Assembly (NCBI GenBank): GCA_039619475.1
Contig: CM077115.1
Span: 488,643,352-488,707,351, forward strand
Source of the DNA: Icerya purchasi
Lineage: Eukaryota > Arthropoda > Insecta > Hemiptera > Monophlebidae
Length of the DNA stretch: 64,000 nt
Direction of reading: 5' to 3'
Position 1 is the stretch's first letter. Each line of letters starts with the position of its first letter. Below the pieces are notes generated by a model that had not been told where the DNA came from, searched no databases, and was given only the letters and a program-made list of their open reading frames with translations. Positions 47,180-60,099 of the stretch are shown here, one piece after another. A program made the position numbers and the translations under genes.

Positions 47180-48600
47180 TTCAACTTCAATTCATTCCCA
47201 GGTATTTAGGAAAACTGGAAAGATAAAGCTAATAAATAAACCTGGCAAGAGCCCATCAAATGTAAATCAATAATAACTGTTTTCAGGGCTACGAATGTTA
47301 TATGAAAAAATAATCAGATATTTTGAATCACAGAAAGAAAGAAAACATCTGACACAAGATACACAAAGAAGGAAGTTTCCAGAACTGGCTTACTCAAAAT
47401 GATAATTACTGTTGATGAATTTAGTAAGGTATATAAATAACGCAATATTAATAAGTTTTGACATTCGAGCAGCTGTTGAGAAAATAAAACGATCAGTTTA
47501 CTAAAGATCGTGGAAAATAAATAAAACACGAAGTTAAAACAAATAATTAAAAATTTCTTAGAAAATCGAAAAATAGCGGTGAAGAAAATAAGTTAATCGT
47601 TGGCTACAACCTCTCAGCATGAGTGCCGCAGGGATCAGCGCTATCAGCGACGCGCTTTAACATTGCCATGTCAGCTGTATACACAGAGACTGAAGAAAAT
47701 AAAGAGATCAAATTAATAAGTTACGCTGATGATTTTATAGCCGGTATAAACGAGATAAGCAACGTTAAAATAACAAACAGGAAAATAAAAATAATAAATT
47801 AATAAAAGAACGAGGTCTGAGTTTAAATTCCGATGATACATATACATTACTAACCTCGAAAAAACACAATAGGAAGGAATTCTAATAGAAAATAGAGAAA
47901 GAAAGAAATTTAGATCAACGAAATATAACACTAAATACAGAAATTAAATATTTGGAATAATAATAGATTATAATAAACATGTGCAACATGTAGGTAATCC
48001 TTAAAATCAAAAAAATAACAATAAATTGAGATTGCTATACGATAAATTTGGATATGACGCAAAGAAGAAAATCAAACGATATTACATAATGCTTTTATTC
48101 ATTTGGTAACAGAATACGGATCTTTAACTTATTCAAAAAATTGAAAAAAGCAAGTCGTTGCAAAGACTAATACTTACAGGCGTTATATCAGCATGCAGAA
48201 ATGTATCGCCTAGTTTCGTTTACACGATAGCTGGTGTAGCTCTTGTAGATTTTCAAATGTAGAATGTTAATCAAATTAAGAAACTTAAAATTGAAAACGG
48301 AGCTAATAAATCATGCGCAAAAATACCAAAAGAAATAGTTGAAGAAGAGAAAAGAAAAACAATCGAAATAATCTAGCGAGAATAATTAAAAAAGATACTA
48401 TAAGCAGACGCGCAGAGACGATGATACCGATATTGAAAATAGGTTAAAAAAAAAAACTTAGCATCCAACTACTTTTCAACACAGCGCTTAACGGATCACG
48501 GTAATTTCGCAACTTAACTAAAAAAGATTTAAAATCACTGATAATATAAGGAATCAAAAGATACTCCAGACTATACATTTTACATATGCAAAAAATTTTA
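47180..48600 (+). pseudogene. Non-LTR reverse transcriptase remnant with YADD
   Basis: In order on the plus strand: INKPGKSPSN..Q then LRMLYEKIIRYFE (47235-47325, RT motif 2 region); VPQGSALSATRFNIAMS (47622-47672, motif B); ISYADDFIAG (47717-47746, catalytic motif C intact); EIKYLGIIIDYNKHV (47938-47985, motif E region); and RLILTGVISACRNVSPSFV then YTIAGVALVD (48160-48250, thumb and connection as in R1/I-type elements). Base composition is purine-rich. Many stops and shifts. It ends shortly before the SINE at 48782. Clade not certain; the 'tG..SA.R..sp' block suggests the R1/I side. Confidence 0.65.
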
Positions 48601-48781
48601 AAATATCAAGGAGAAACTCACATTAATGAAAAATATTTTTTTGAAAAATTATGAATGGAAAACGAACATTTCCAAAAGCTTGTAAAATTCATGACGGAAA
48701 TTCTTAAGGAAAAGGGAAGTTTAATATAACGATGTAAAAGGAAATTTATTGCCAAAATCTGAACGAACAACCATGCGTAAT

Positions 48782-49150
48782 GCGATAGCCTAGTTGCTAG
48801 AGCGCTTGACTTCAGTTATGGAGGTCACGAGTTCGATCCCGAGCGACGACAGAACTTACTACAAGAATTAAATAAATAATTGCTAATAATCACGTGGAAG
48901 GCAATGGAAAACCACCGCGTACAACATCATATGCGCGCGCTAGGTCAGTACACAGCAGACACACACGGGACTGCACTTGTATATGCCGATATAAATCAAA
49001 CGATTACTAATCAGTTCCGAATGTAGTCTTGCGTGTGTACACCTGCATTGCATAAATAATTTCCCGGTACACTACTTATATCTGTACAGCTGAGATGTAC
49101 GAATAGGTAGTTGCCGACGCTCAGGAGTTAAGTATGGCACTATAAAGATA
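48782..49150 (+). repeat. tRNA-derived SINE, nearly complete
   Basis: The head at 48782-48851 has an A box (TAGCCTAGTTGCTAGAG) and a B box (GAGTTCGATCC) at tRNA spacing and can be folded roughly as a tRNA. The body starts with AAGGCAATGGAAAACCACC (48898 onward). The 3' part, 49081-49125, carries the module TCTGTACAGCTGAGATGTAC that recurs at 3533-3589 and 61855-61916. RNA polymerase III would transcribe it from the internal boxes. Mobilisation would need a partner LINE, which is not identified. Confidence 0.68.
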
Positions 49151-49230
49151 ATAGTCCTGAGTCAATCTTCACATACATATATAAACAAGTTAAATTAATA
49201 CCATTATAATATTTGCACACTTGAATTAAC

Positions 49231-49231
49231 A

Positions 49232-49281
<50 letters not shown>
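49231..49281. repeat. (AT)n microsatellite
   Basis: About 22-25 AT units with one GT interruption near the start; it abuts the TIR repeat at 49282. Confidence 0.9.
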
Positions 49282-49284
<3 letters not shown>

Positions 49285-49543
49285 TACAATGTAATTCTTA
49301 GGCTACTCCCCATTAGAAAAAATGTCACAATTTTATGTAACAAAATATGTAACGAAAAAATGTCTTAATTTTATGTAATGAAAGGTAAATGTTAAGATAG
49401 GATTTTTGTGATTATGTTATTTTTTGTGTTAATGCCAATAAGAATTACGTTGTAAATTTTAATTATTTTATACAAAGTATAGAAGAGAAAGAGACAGAAA
49501 TGTAAGCAAGAGGAGTCAAGGGGCATGGCCCCTTGCGAGGCCA
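49282..49543. repeat. TIR-bearing dispersed repeat, copy 1
   Basis: TTAATTACAATGTAATTCT at the left is complementary to AGAATTACGTTGTAAATT at 49440-49457. The rest runs on to AAGGGGCATGGCCCCTTGCG with GAGGCC, which contains a GGGG..CCCC stem. The whole is shared with 61461-61816. Both copies sit beside AT-dinucleotide DNA. No coding content; class uncertain. Confidence 0.7.
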
Positions 49544-49619
49544 TAGAAATATACACGTAATGTTTCAATAAATTTCTCCCATTAGCTGTATCCAAAATAA
49601 GGAACCGCAAAAAAAAAAA

Positions 49620-52600
49620 GAAAAGAACACTGTAATTTTACATAAAACAATTTAATATTGTTTATAGGCACGATAGTTTTTTTTCCTTCTAATTATGAAT
49701 CTGTTGAGGGCAGAGAATTCTTTTTTTGATATTTGCATCGGTAGGTTCAACGTTCGATTTGATGATCCTTAGAAAGGTTGCTTGTTAAGGCCTGGATGAA
49801 ATTCAATGTTTTTTCATACTTCTATGTAGGAAGAAAACTATTTTTGATGGTAGGGCATCAAATGGCATAGGGGCAAATAACGTTGCCTTGGCGACTCAGT
49901 CTACACATATGTTTCTGGGTATTCTGACATGTACCGCACCCATAGGAGTTCTACCTGCATCCTCTCTTGGGAGAGTCGTTACACCATTGTTTTTATTTTA
50001 TCTACTAGTGGACCGATTATGGTAAGTGACGTGATAGCTTAGAGGGAAACCAGAGAATCTGTAATAATTATATGTTGCTTATTACCAGACACACCACTCT
50101 CGTGCTTCCTATCCAAAAGGATTTAAAATTTCGAAACAGTACGGTTTTGGTTAGGCTTTTTTTTTAGTAAAATTAAAAATAATTGGTAATCATTTAATAT
50201 TTACGGGTGAAACGGTTTATAAAATTTATCTTACAGATAACACTCCGAAAAAATCGGTGCAATCAGATCCCATCGTAAATTCTCGGAACTAAGTTGCCCG
50301 ATAAAACCTAGTAAAGTTGATTACAAATTTCATATCTCTAATTACGAATTTTTTAATCCATTAAATCCAATCTTCTTTTCCTTGGTTAAAACAACGGTTG
50401 CAGAAGTAAAGTTTCGAAAAAAGAGTCTCATTTTTCGAATTCACAAAAAAAAAAAAAGATGTCCTGCTTCATTTAAGAAAAAATAATTTTTGATCTGAAT
50501 AGGTTACTTCCGGTGGGAACTAAAATTGAAAACATTTCCTACCGATCCGGTACAGACCATTTCTTACTATGAGGCTATTTTATTACATAATGTAGATTTT
50601 TGGCCCCCTCCCTCACACACACTTACATAATATACAGATAGATATCTAATATAATCTCTAGTGAGAATATGGATTTAAGTGTGTCATTATACAATCATTA
50701 ACTTTGAATTTGATCAAATCCATTTTTAAGTTTTCATATACGCAGGACGACTACACCTAAATATATAATGAACTACCATCTCACGTATGTGTATTGTGTT
50801 AATTTCTCTGAAGAAAATAATTTAATATCCACAAAAATAGCCGTTTTGATATGTTAGTGGTTCAAAAGTAAATATAAACTTCATTTAGTGATAGTTAGAT
50901 GCGATAATTTTAGTTTCATGGATTTTTTAAAAATTTTAACCTTTATCAAAAAGTATTAACTACGACGTGTAATATGATATTTGTTTTTTAAATACTTTAA
51001 ATTAACGTAATAATAAAAACAAAAATATTATTTATTTAAAAGATGGTAAAGAAAAATTTTTTCCAATTAAAGTATTCTTTTTATTTTGTGTCTTTAACAG
51101 TAATACTATGCAGTGCGAGAGAAGACCAAAAATTAAATATTTCCTCTTTACATATACGTGCGCACACTTACACAACCAAACGCACAACAACTGAGAGACT
51201 GTAATCATTAAAGAAACGTTAAACACCGCATTCTACCTGTATGGTAATCGCCGTATCTTAAGCGAACGCTAAAATTAGATTAATAAATATTACTTATTAA
51301 TTACTTTCCTATTTCTTGAAATACGCAAATAGAATACAGGAAGCGTGAAGTAACCGATAATGAGTTGGAACTTTACTTCTAAACTTCGTTTTTTCTTCCT
51401 TTTTTTATGCTAAGTGAAACATACATTTGAATAAGTGAACTAAAAAAAACTTTAACTGGAATAATGCTTACTCTTCGATATTATCTTTTGTTGGGTTTAA
51501 GGCGCTGGAATTTTTTTTCTTTGTAAACGAACCACATCAAATAACGACAGAAAAGAGAAAAAAAAATTGTTTAATAATCATTCGCGTTAGATTCGTAATG
51601 TTTGGTTTTCTACGAATAAAATCAGTACGATTAAGTACGCGATTCATGTGTAAACAATTTTTATTGTTTTTTATTTTTTTTGTTTTATTCGGAGAAAGTG
51701 GAACGAGGCGGATTGTTTACCGATTAGTAGGGTCGTATACGATAAAATATTTAGCGATTATAAACAATTCTCAGCGTACAGAAAAACTACGGAAACCTAG
51801 AAGATCTGCGAATTTATTTTTATAAAAGAATGACCATCCTAACTGGTTTTAGCTTCTTTACGCGTACAAGCCCACGGAACTCGAACCTGGGGTTTTCGAA
51901 CTTTAAGGGGGGAATTACGAATTTATTAAATATTTTACATTGTTGGTCCTAGTTAATTTTCGTTAAATTCCTTTTTTGGCTAATCGCGAGTATTCAACTT
52001 TCAAAACAGTGTTGATAACAAAGGAGAATATAAAAAAAAAACAAACATTTAAACGCATTCTTTAGTCATTTGATATATTATAAACCTTACGAAAAAGAAT
52101 TATCAGACGCCATGTTTTAATATAAAGTTTATTCATTCTTTTCTTTTTTTTTAAGCTGCCGAGATTAATAACCAGAAACTTGTAGTTTCAAAAAATAATA
52201 AATTTTATATTAGTGATGTTTGAAATGTGTTTAGATTTTAAAAATTTCGCTATCAATGATGTCTGTAATTTTTTATTGTTTTTTCTAATATTTTTATATC
52301 ATAAATGTTTGTTATATAATTTTATAGTGTAACTTTTATTCATGTTCGACATATTATTTTGAATTTAATAACTTTGTGAAATAAAAAAAAAAAAAAAAAT
52401 AGAAGATTTCTTTAGTAATAAAAGTATCAGTAAGTGCAATCAAAGATGGGTCATGTTGCCATTGCGTATAATGCAGTACGAGACTAATCGAATTTGGAAA
52501 CTTACCGGAATCAGTATAAATTTACGAGTATTAAGATTACGATTTTGAGATTTAAACCTTTTTACAAGGCCTGACTGTTGAAGTTTTTGTAGTCTTTTGT

Positions 52601-53200
52601 TTAATACGTTTTTACTGTTTATATTATTTTTTAGACTTACTGCTATAGTGCTAATATTAATATTATTTTTGAAAAATAAAGGAATACGAAGGTAAGCTGC
52701 TCAAACAGCGAGAATTGGGGATAACAAATTTTTTTATTAAAAAACAAAAGAAAAGAATCAGCTGGAAAAATTTTCCTGTAATAGTTGAAGTTAATCTAAA
52801 CTTTACATAAAACTGGAGTGTATGATATAGATATTGCCGTTAACAGGTTTCATTAGACATCGTGCAATGATACCATACGATACAGAGATATATAGTTTAA
52901 AAAAAGTATGTTCCCGTCGATATGCATACATTTATATTAAAATAGCTCGAGCAACTAGGAAAAGATGGCTAGTACATCGGTATCCTTCTTAACAAAAAAA
53001 AAATCTGAAACTCATATACAAAAGTTAAAAATGAATTAAAAATCAAAGAAGCGAGTCATTTAAATTACTCCTCGGATCACTAAACATTTGAGCCAAGTCA
53101 CTGTAAGATAGTCAAACGAAATTCACAGAAGTAGTAATAAATGGGCAAGTTGGACCTCTGACATCACAAAAACCAAGAGCTGAGTGCCAGATCTTGAAAT
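49620..53200. other. AT-rich DNA with unassigned patches, no gene seen
   Basis: 49650-50110 is GC-richer and may be eroded retroelement sequence but shows no domain I can name. The plus frame 51598-51825 has a signal-peptide-like start but no further support. A B-box-like CGAACCTGGGG at 51879-51889 has no A box at the right distance. Confidence 0.3.
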
Positions 53201-53204
53201 TACA

Positions 53205-54085
53205 CAAAGTTCGAGTTAAATATTCAATTTTAACGAGCATGGAAAATTAACCCTCACCCCCCTCCCTAAACGTTGTCAAGTGCTAAAATTCGAGTGTAAG
53301 TATTCAAATATTGCTTAAGTATACTATTCGACCTCCAAAGATCTATCTCTTTAACATTTTCACAACTCCGAACCGCCCGAATGCTACGACCACTGATGTC
53401 TGTAAAACCCACGAACGATCACCGCCAGAATACTAAGAACGCCCGAAGACGGCGCGTCTACTGTACACAATTGTACAACACATGTTTCTGCTGTACGAAA
53501 ATTTGGATGTAACTATTCGAATTATTCAAAGTATATTATTTCATCGCCAAAATTAATGTAAGAGTTTAAAATTTATGTGTAACTAACCAAAAATTCAATC
53601 TTAGTATACCATTCCATTATTAAAAAAATGTTCACACTATATATTCCAAATGTAACCTGAGTATAGTTTTCTAGCCTCCGAAAGTAACACTCTCAACTAT
53701 TCCTGTAGATGCACGGTTGTTGGCTGCCACGTACTCCCATCGCCTGAGCAATGCAACTGCTATAGTCAGCGAATCATCATTCCTGCTGCACGAATTTGAA
53801 ATTTGTGTGGAAGTTTTTTAAAAATTCATCGAGGTATACTAATCGCTGACGTTAACGCAACTCCTTCCCTGCCCGCTGCATAAGTTAAATATTTGACATG
53901 GTTTTTTTCAAATGAAACCTAAGTGTACTATTGCAGTATCAAAAACGAAGTCAAAATTTGTTTCGAAATATCTAAATTTGATCTAATGATACTATTCTAT
54001 TACCAATAATTGAATTCAACCCATTCTAATCCAATAATTGTTTTTCAAAATATGATCTAAGCATTCCGCAATTTAAATTTTTCCA
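53205..54085 (+). repeat. Degenerate repeat: about nine copies of a ~50-bp motif
   Basis: A loose word recurs about nine times: AAATTTGTGTAA, then ATTCAAAT, then TCTAAGTATACTATTC, then AYYNCCAAAA. Starts are at about 53208, 53286, 53494, 53566, 53640, 53797, 53885, 53951 and 54031, all in one orientation, with spacing of 47-208 bp. Examples of the core are TTAAGTATACTATTCGACCT (53314 onward) and CTTAGTATACCATTCCATTA (53605 onward). It does not code for protein. Confidence 0.55.
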
Positions 54086-54344
54086 CCGTTTTCTCCTATA
54101 CATACACACGCATGATCATTCCTGCGCACGTCAGAGGAAGTCAGCTTTTCGTTCACCCGCTAGCCGTTTCCTCAGATAGTGAAACCGTCGGAACATCTGC
54201 ACACAAACATGCATCTCGCACACGCCACAATCATCAGTTCCTTGTGTACATCGATTCTACTGTTTATTTCATAATGTCTGTGCATAATTTATAATTTTAT
54301 TTCTAGAGATTGGAAAAGGTGAACTTTTGAAGTCCACTAAAAAC

Positions 54345-54615
54345 GTTTGAAACTTGTCACTTAAAATTTAAATTTTAAAGGAATTTATCAAGGTATGTTT
54401 GTTTTTTGCATTTTATTTTTAATAATTAGTTGATTTTTCGAATCTATTGCACGAATTATATACCGGAGTTAGCGGTGGACCAGGAATCCGAGACAAGGAG
54501 CACTCAACATTTTCAAAGATCGCTAAAATGTTCGAAACTCGTCACTTAGAACCCGAACTTTAAAGAAATTTACTGAGACTGTTTCGTTCTTAACACTTTT
54601 TATTTAAATTTTAAC
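54345..54615 (+). repeat. Two diverged copies of a ~75-bp unit
   Basis: GAAACTTGTCACTTAAAATTTAAA at 54349 and CGAAACTCGTCACTTAGAACC at 54533 start two units that go on with TTTAAAGRAATTTA and a T-rich end. Looser relatives occur near 55520 and 55690 (TTTCGTTCTTACA). Old local repeat of unknown nature. Confidence 0.4.
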
Positions 54616-54619
54616 TTCT

Positions 54620-55990
54620 AAACGTGTATTCTGTGAATATTCTGATATATATGTTGCCATCTTTTGAGCGAGTTGGATATTGGGCTGAGAAATAAACGAC
54701 GAGCAGATGTAAAACGATGTTTATTACTTAACTTCGTCTTTATTCGAGAGATTCCTGTACCGTTTTCCGCTTAATTCGGAAATAGTAAAATTCGGTCTAG
54801 TCGTTTAATCATACATTTTGTTATCGTCGCCAATAATGCAACAGGCGAGAGTGAAAAAATAATAATCGGTAATTCTCAATCGATCTTCTACCCTTTAAAG
54901 TTGTTATTTGTCCGCCGCAGTCACACTTCGACGGTCGTAATGTTATTTGTTCTTTTACTTCATTTATTTTCATATACGTATAAGACGCTTAATGTTTGCT
55001 CCTTTCTCACCCTCATTCCAGATATCCTGTTCTCTAAAAAATATCGTTTAAACCTAATAAGTCACCGCGCACACCTGTTCAGCAACTTACGATTTTCAAT
55101 TGTAATCACGGAAGTAACTTATTTAATTTTATTATTTTTCTTTTTCACCAATATGTTACGCGTAAGCAAGCAAAACTAGTATATTGTTTAGCTCCCTCTC
55201 GCTCTTGTATGATATTCCATCGTTTGAAGTACAATTAGAACTATATGCACTATTGCAGACGTGTACCGTATGTTCCAGCCTTCGTCAAATCTGATTGTAC
55301 AGCCGTCTAATTGCACACATTCGATGCAAAAGCTTACAATTATACGTTGATATCATTTTAGTTTTTAATCTTCGATTTATTTATTATTAAGCATTTTATT
55401 TTATTTATTTTACTTTAAAATTGTTTGAGTTTGTACAGAAATAAACATCGGAATGAAAATAAAAAGAAAAAAAGAGTTTTATAAATTCTATTAATGATGG
55501 CCTTAAAGTACCAAAGATTAAGCGAAATTTTTGAAGAACGTTTTGTTCTTACATTTTAATTTTTAAAATTTTTAAATTTTAAATCCGTCGCCTAAATGTA
55601 TAACACATTGGGGCGTGAATCAAATAAGATTGATAAGACAGTGTGGAGGACTAAAAGAAAAAATATACAAGAGTTTGTGAAAGCGTTTGAACCAAATTTT
55701 AAAATAAATTGCTTAGATGCGTTTCGTTCTTACACGTGTTTTAAATTTTTTAAATTTATACCAGGGGGTTATGCATAAATGTATTGACATCTGTGAGTAT
55801 GCGTGCACTTTCATGTCTAACACGAGATAAGATATTCATTAACTCGTCTAAATAAAATACAGATCTGAGTGTGTGAGAAGAAAATATATAAATTTTGTCA
55901 TATGCTACTAGTGACCGATTTGTTCTCTCATCAGTCTAGTTACTTCTATGCGTACAAGTAAGAAATTTAAAGAGAATCCAACAGTAGTAA
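54620..55990. other. No gene seen
   Basis: AT-rich. The plus frame 54901-55179 is Leu/Phe-rich, without ATG or splice support; I do not regard it as coding. Confidence 0.3.
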
Positions 55991-55999
55991 GATAAATGT

Positions 56000-56790
56000 A
56001 TGCTTGCATGTAGAATGTTTAATCCAGACCGGATTGAATATTTTAGCCGGAAAGCTAATGTTACATTAAATCGATCAAAATTCACAATAATGTTGGTTGA
56101 CAGAGTGCACAAATTACCAGGAAAACTTATCTCAGTAACCGGCATTGATATACGAAAACTGGAACCACGTACCTTGGCGCTCATATAAACCAATGATGGA
56201 AACTGTGAGATAGAAATAAGACGAAAAATAGTCATGGCAAAAAATACTTTAGGCAAACTTACAAAAATATGGAAGGACCATCAAATAACATCCCAAGTGA
56301 AGAAGCTGATGCACTCAATATTTAGTTACGGTTCAGAGTCTTGGAGTATGACAACGGCAGCACGACAGAAAATCGAAGCTTTTGAGATGACTTGCTACAG
56401 GCGCATGCTAATAATATCTTGGGCAGTGGATCAATTTATCAATCTTAAAGCAACTGCGTATAGAGCCGATGCAACGATTATTACCCATCGATAATAAGAC
56501 AGACCTTAAAGTTCTTCGGACATGTCATGAGACGGAACGAATTAGAACAAATTCACATGCGAGGGAAAATCAATGGAAAAAGAAGTTGAGGGCGACTTCC
56601 GATGAGGCGCATAGATGTCATGTTAAATCTGTCACAAAATTGTCTGTATCAGGACTAATGAAAATTATTAACAACAGAGAAAAATAGCGTCAGGTGGTCG
56701 CTCGATTCACTAGTTCATGATGGTTGGTCACGACCTCCATTAAAAGGGCAGCACGACTGAAGAGATGTAGTATGTTAATAGGGAGTACGA
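56000..56790 (+). pseudogene. RTE/CFDP2-type LINE ORF2 C-terminal fragment
   Basis: From 56237 the frame reads AKNTLGKLTKIWKDHQITSQ, KKLMHSIFSYGSESWSMTTA and ARQKIEAFEMTCYRRMLIIS, followed by W. This is the C-terminal region of 'endonuclease-reverse transcriptase' LINE proteins ('a...m..L..i.k.r.i....K..l..s.vf..lYGsEtWtm...d...i.afEm.c.RrmlrIsW'). After a frameshift, 56515-56700 contains GHVMRRNELEQ and a K-x-W-R-Q-V-V-A end, as expected. The RT core itself is absent. Same general family as the minus-strand 5' fragment at 40440-41640. Confidence 0.72.
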
Positions 56791-56799
56791 TCCAATTCT

Positions 56800-57290
56800 T
56801 GGCAGAGTTTTAGGCGAATAAATAAAAATATGTGCTATAAAGCAACACTGACAAACATTTAGAACGATGCTGCTTCTGGATATTGTCTGTTAGATTTCTA
56901 AAATTTACATATATTTATAAATATAACAAACATATATTTATATTTTCATATATATATATATGTATGTATGTTAATAAATTTTTGTCTGTTCCCAAGTTTT
57001 TGATTTACTCAAATGTAGCGGCTTTCCCGGAGAGGGGTTTTGGGAGTTACAATTCTCCACATATTATGATTCTTAACAAAATGTTCATAAGGTCATTTAA
57101 AAAAACAGCGATATCATTTTTCATATTTTTAAAATAAAATGTCAATATAAAATACAACGCATGTCGAATTATAGGCATTAATATAATTTTTACTGACTTC
57201 AAAAAAAGAAAGTTATGTATAAATTCGCGACTTTTTTTCTGTTTATTTTTTTCGTTCGATCTGTGGGCCGATTCTAATTCTTCTTTTTTA
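56800..57290. other. AT-rich, no gene seen
   Basis: Short TA/TG microsatellite at 56950-56970; no domain or RNA gene. Confidence 0.35.
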
Positions 57291-57373
57291 TTTAAAAGTA
57301 CCGACTAATGACGGGGAGTGCTGCTTAGCATCGATTAGAGCGGAATGAACAGTCTTCAAATAACTTTTTAATA

Positions 57374-57525
57374 TAATAAACGCGATTAACTTAAAATATT
57401 ATCAACGTTATTTACAGTGAAACGCAGATTAAAAAGAAAAGAATTTTTAAAATAGTCAGACAAGAAACTTAAAATATTATTAATGTTAATATTACCATGG
57501 AAATGTAGATCCGAATAAGGGAAAT
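57374..57525 (+). repeat. Dispersed repeat X, copy 2 (partly duplicated)
   Basis: GCGATTAACTTAAAATATTA, ATCAACGTTATTTACAGTGA and ATAGTCAGACAAGAAAC match 20590-20710. Immediately after, 57468-57520 repeats part of it (AACTTAAAATATTATTAATG, then CCATGGAAATGTAGAT), so the copy carries an internal partial tandem. Confidence 0.55.
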
Positions 57526-57529
57526 TAAT

Positions 57530-60090
57530 TTGAAATATGAAACCTTTATGGCGTCATTCGCAAACTTATCCTTGATAGAAATATTACGTTTTTACATTGA
57601 TACATATAACTTGTGACCATGCGAAGTGATTCGAAGGTTTTTCTTTTTTTGTTAGAAATCGTGCTGGTCGTCAGTGATGGTCCTATAAAATTACCGATGA
57701 ATATCGATAAGTACTGAGTCAATTAGATAAGTTTAAAAAAAAGTCTACTTAAATAGCCAAATAAAAATTAACCAAAAAGTTTTTATTAGAATACTGGGAA
57801 AATGAATTCAACGTTAAATTCAAATTGCAACAATAATTAAAAACTATATTAAATATTTCTGATATTTTTGATACTAATTAATTCGGTTTTAATTATTATA
57901 GTAATTTGATTTTTAACCGACTCCAAGAAATTAATGTTGTTTAAAAATGATCATAATATTTTTTTTGTACAATGCTCTGAAATATATATAATTTTTTACT
58001 TTTTAGTGCATTTTATTCAATTTTTCATTGAAATCGTTATTAAAAAACAATTTTTAATCAACGTTCGTATCTTTCCATATGCACGTTCTCAAATACCTTG
58101 TAAAAATTTTCATACTTAATCATTGACCTCCCCATGCCACTGCCGCGAATAGTGGGAGATTATGAGTACGCTGCTGCTTGCATACTATTTGACATATCAC
58201 TCACAAAATTTGCTACTTTATTGTTCATAGGACACACGAAAAACATCAAATTAAGAATAAATGTAGAAAATTCACGTGTCCTTCTGGCAACATCGTATTT
58301 AAGAAGGAATTTTAGCGTTCAAACCTATTCAGTATGTCTTTGTGAAACGATAGCCACTTGAATAAAATATACTGAAATTCGTTATGTTTATCCAATAAAG
58401 CTTATTCTAATAAAGGAAGAAAAAAAAGATATGAACAAAGTATTATCAAAAAATTCTTGAACGCACCTTTGAAATGCAATAAATAAGAAAAACCTATTAA
58501 GATACACATATCACTATTGGTAAATTTATGCTGAAAAAAATTTCCAACAAAAGTTTTAATCAGAAAACTTTTCGAAGTGACGCGTTATAAATTAGAAAAA
58601 TAAAAAACAAAAAAAAAAAAACGAAATGCTATTAGGGAAATTTAATTTGTTACGTTTTAATATATACGAGAACCGATAGTAAGCTATTAGAACTGAACTA
58701 GACGAACCTAATTAGAGTCAAGACAGAATAAAAGTAATCTAATTATACTGCATAGAGCATTGTTGTTCGTTAATGAGTTGAATTTTGATCCATCTTGTTC
58801 AACTAATAAGAAGAATCGGTAAGTCTTTTACCCTGCTGTTCATATAGATGAATGCTGATAACCATGTGCCACGGAACGAATTATCACACTGTCGAATACA
58901 TTAAATCGCAACCATACTGTCGCTGATCATACTGACTCATGGCACTCTGATAACATTAAACAACAGATCGTTCCGTTAACAAATTTATTTTTTCCCAGTG
59001 TAAAACAAAGCATCGTTTTTAACCAAATCGAGAGCTACAAAATCAAAAATAATCTCAACGCTAAAAGATATATTGTTCTGAGCAGCCCTAATAACGGCAC
59101 CGTTGACTATCACTTCATTAGAATTGTGGTCTTCTCAACCACTCCTCCGTGGAGCATTTCAACTTGATTTGCATTTTATTCACGTAAACAACAACTAATT
59201 ATCGAAATTAATTTTTTTCTAACGTTTCGCCGATGACAGCGTTTTAGAAGATTACTTGAAAGCCCGCTTAAACTACATTTACCATCATCGATATGATGAC
59301 CCCTTGGATGATATATTCTCGTATGTTATAAAGTTGGGGAGATATGTTTATAATACATCAGAATTGTACAAATTTTAAAAAAATCGTTATTCCTCTCATA
59401 CAACGACAAAATTTATCAGATCCATCGTATGCAATGAATTTACTTTCTTCGAATGTAACAAAAAAGGACACACGTATTGCATTTCTTTGAACCTCAGTTT
59501 ACCAACAGTTCTACCCTCATACTAATATCTCCTCATCGGAAAAATTTTCACAAAGTACAATCGTAAAAGAGACCAAGTCAACATCGTTTTCAATCGGGCA
59601 AACACTAATCACAGTATATCGTTAACAAGAGATCAAGAGAAATGACAAATCATAAACACATTGTGTAGCCCTTAAGATAATTCGGATACAAATAATAAGG
59701 ATAATAGACAATTACTGGAATTTAAAAAAAAAGTAAAGTAAAAGTCAAAAACGTAAAAAAACAGTAATGTTCCAACTAGCCTAACAGAATTACTCACGCA
59801 AAAATAAACCGGAAAATATTAAATTAAAATAATGAAGAATACTCATTAATATTTATAAACTGTTCACTTATCATCGGTATGTTTGAACGACAAAAATATA
59901 GGATGTAACATCGTGATTTATAGATAATTCCAATAGTCTTGGAACGACCGTTGTTTATAAGAACATAGAGATCAATCAAATAGTATTTTACAAAAATACT
60001 TCAAAAAATCAAAGCAAAAAAAAAGACGTCGTCAAATATGGAACACCATCCAGGCTGATCCATATCGACACGAAGGAATGAATAAATCAC
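57530..60090. other. No gene seen
   Basis: AT-rich with scattered less AT-rich patches (58740-59200) that could be eroded LINE ORF1. No splice-bounded exon or recognisable domain. Confidence 0.3.
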
Positions 60091-60099
60091 AATAAAATC

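Noticed and set aside
49650..50110. Possible LINE coding fragment
   Set aside because: GC-richer patch, but no RT, RNase H or endonuclease motif could be read in any frame.
51598..51825. 75-codon frame with signal-peptide-like start (possible small secreted protein)
   Set aside because: No processing sites typical of a neuropeptide precursor, no splice context, and length within chance expectation.
51870..51895. Possible tRNA gene or SINE (B-box-like word)
   Set aside because: No A box at tRNA distance and no cloverleaf.
54901..55179. 92-codon Leu/Phe-rich frame
   Set aside because: Starts without ATG; T-rich DNA alone yields such hydrophobic translations.
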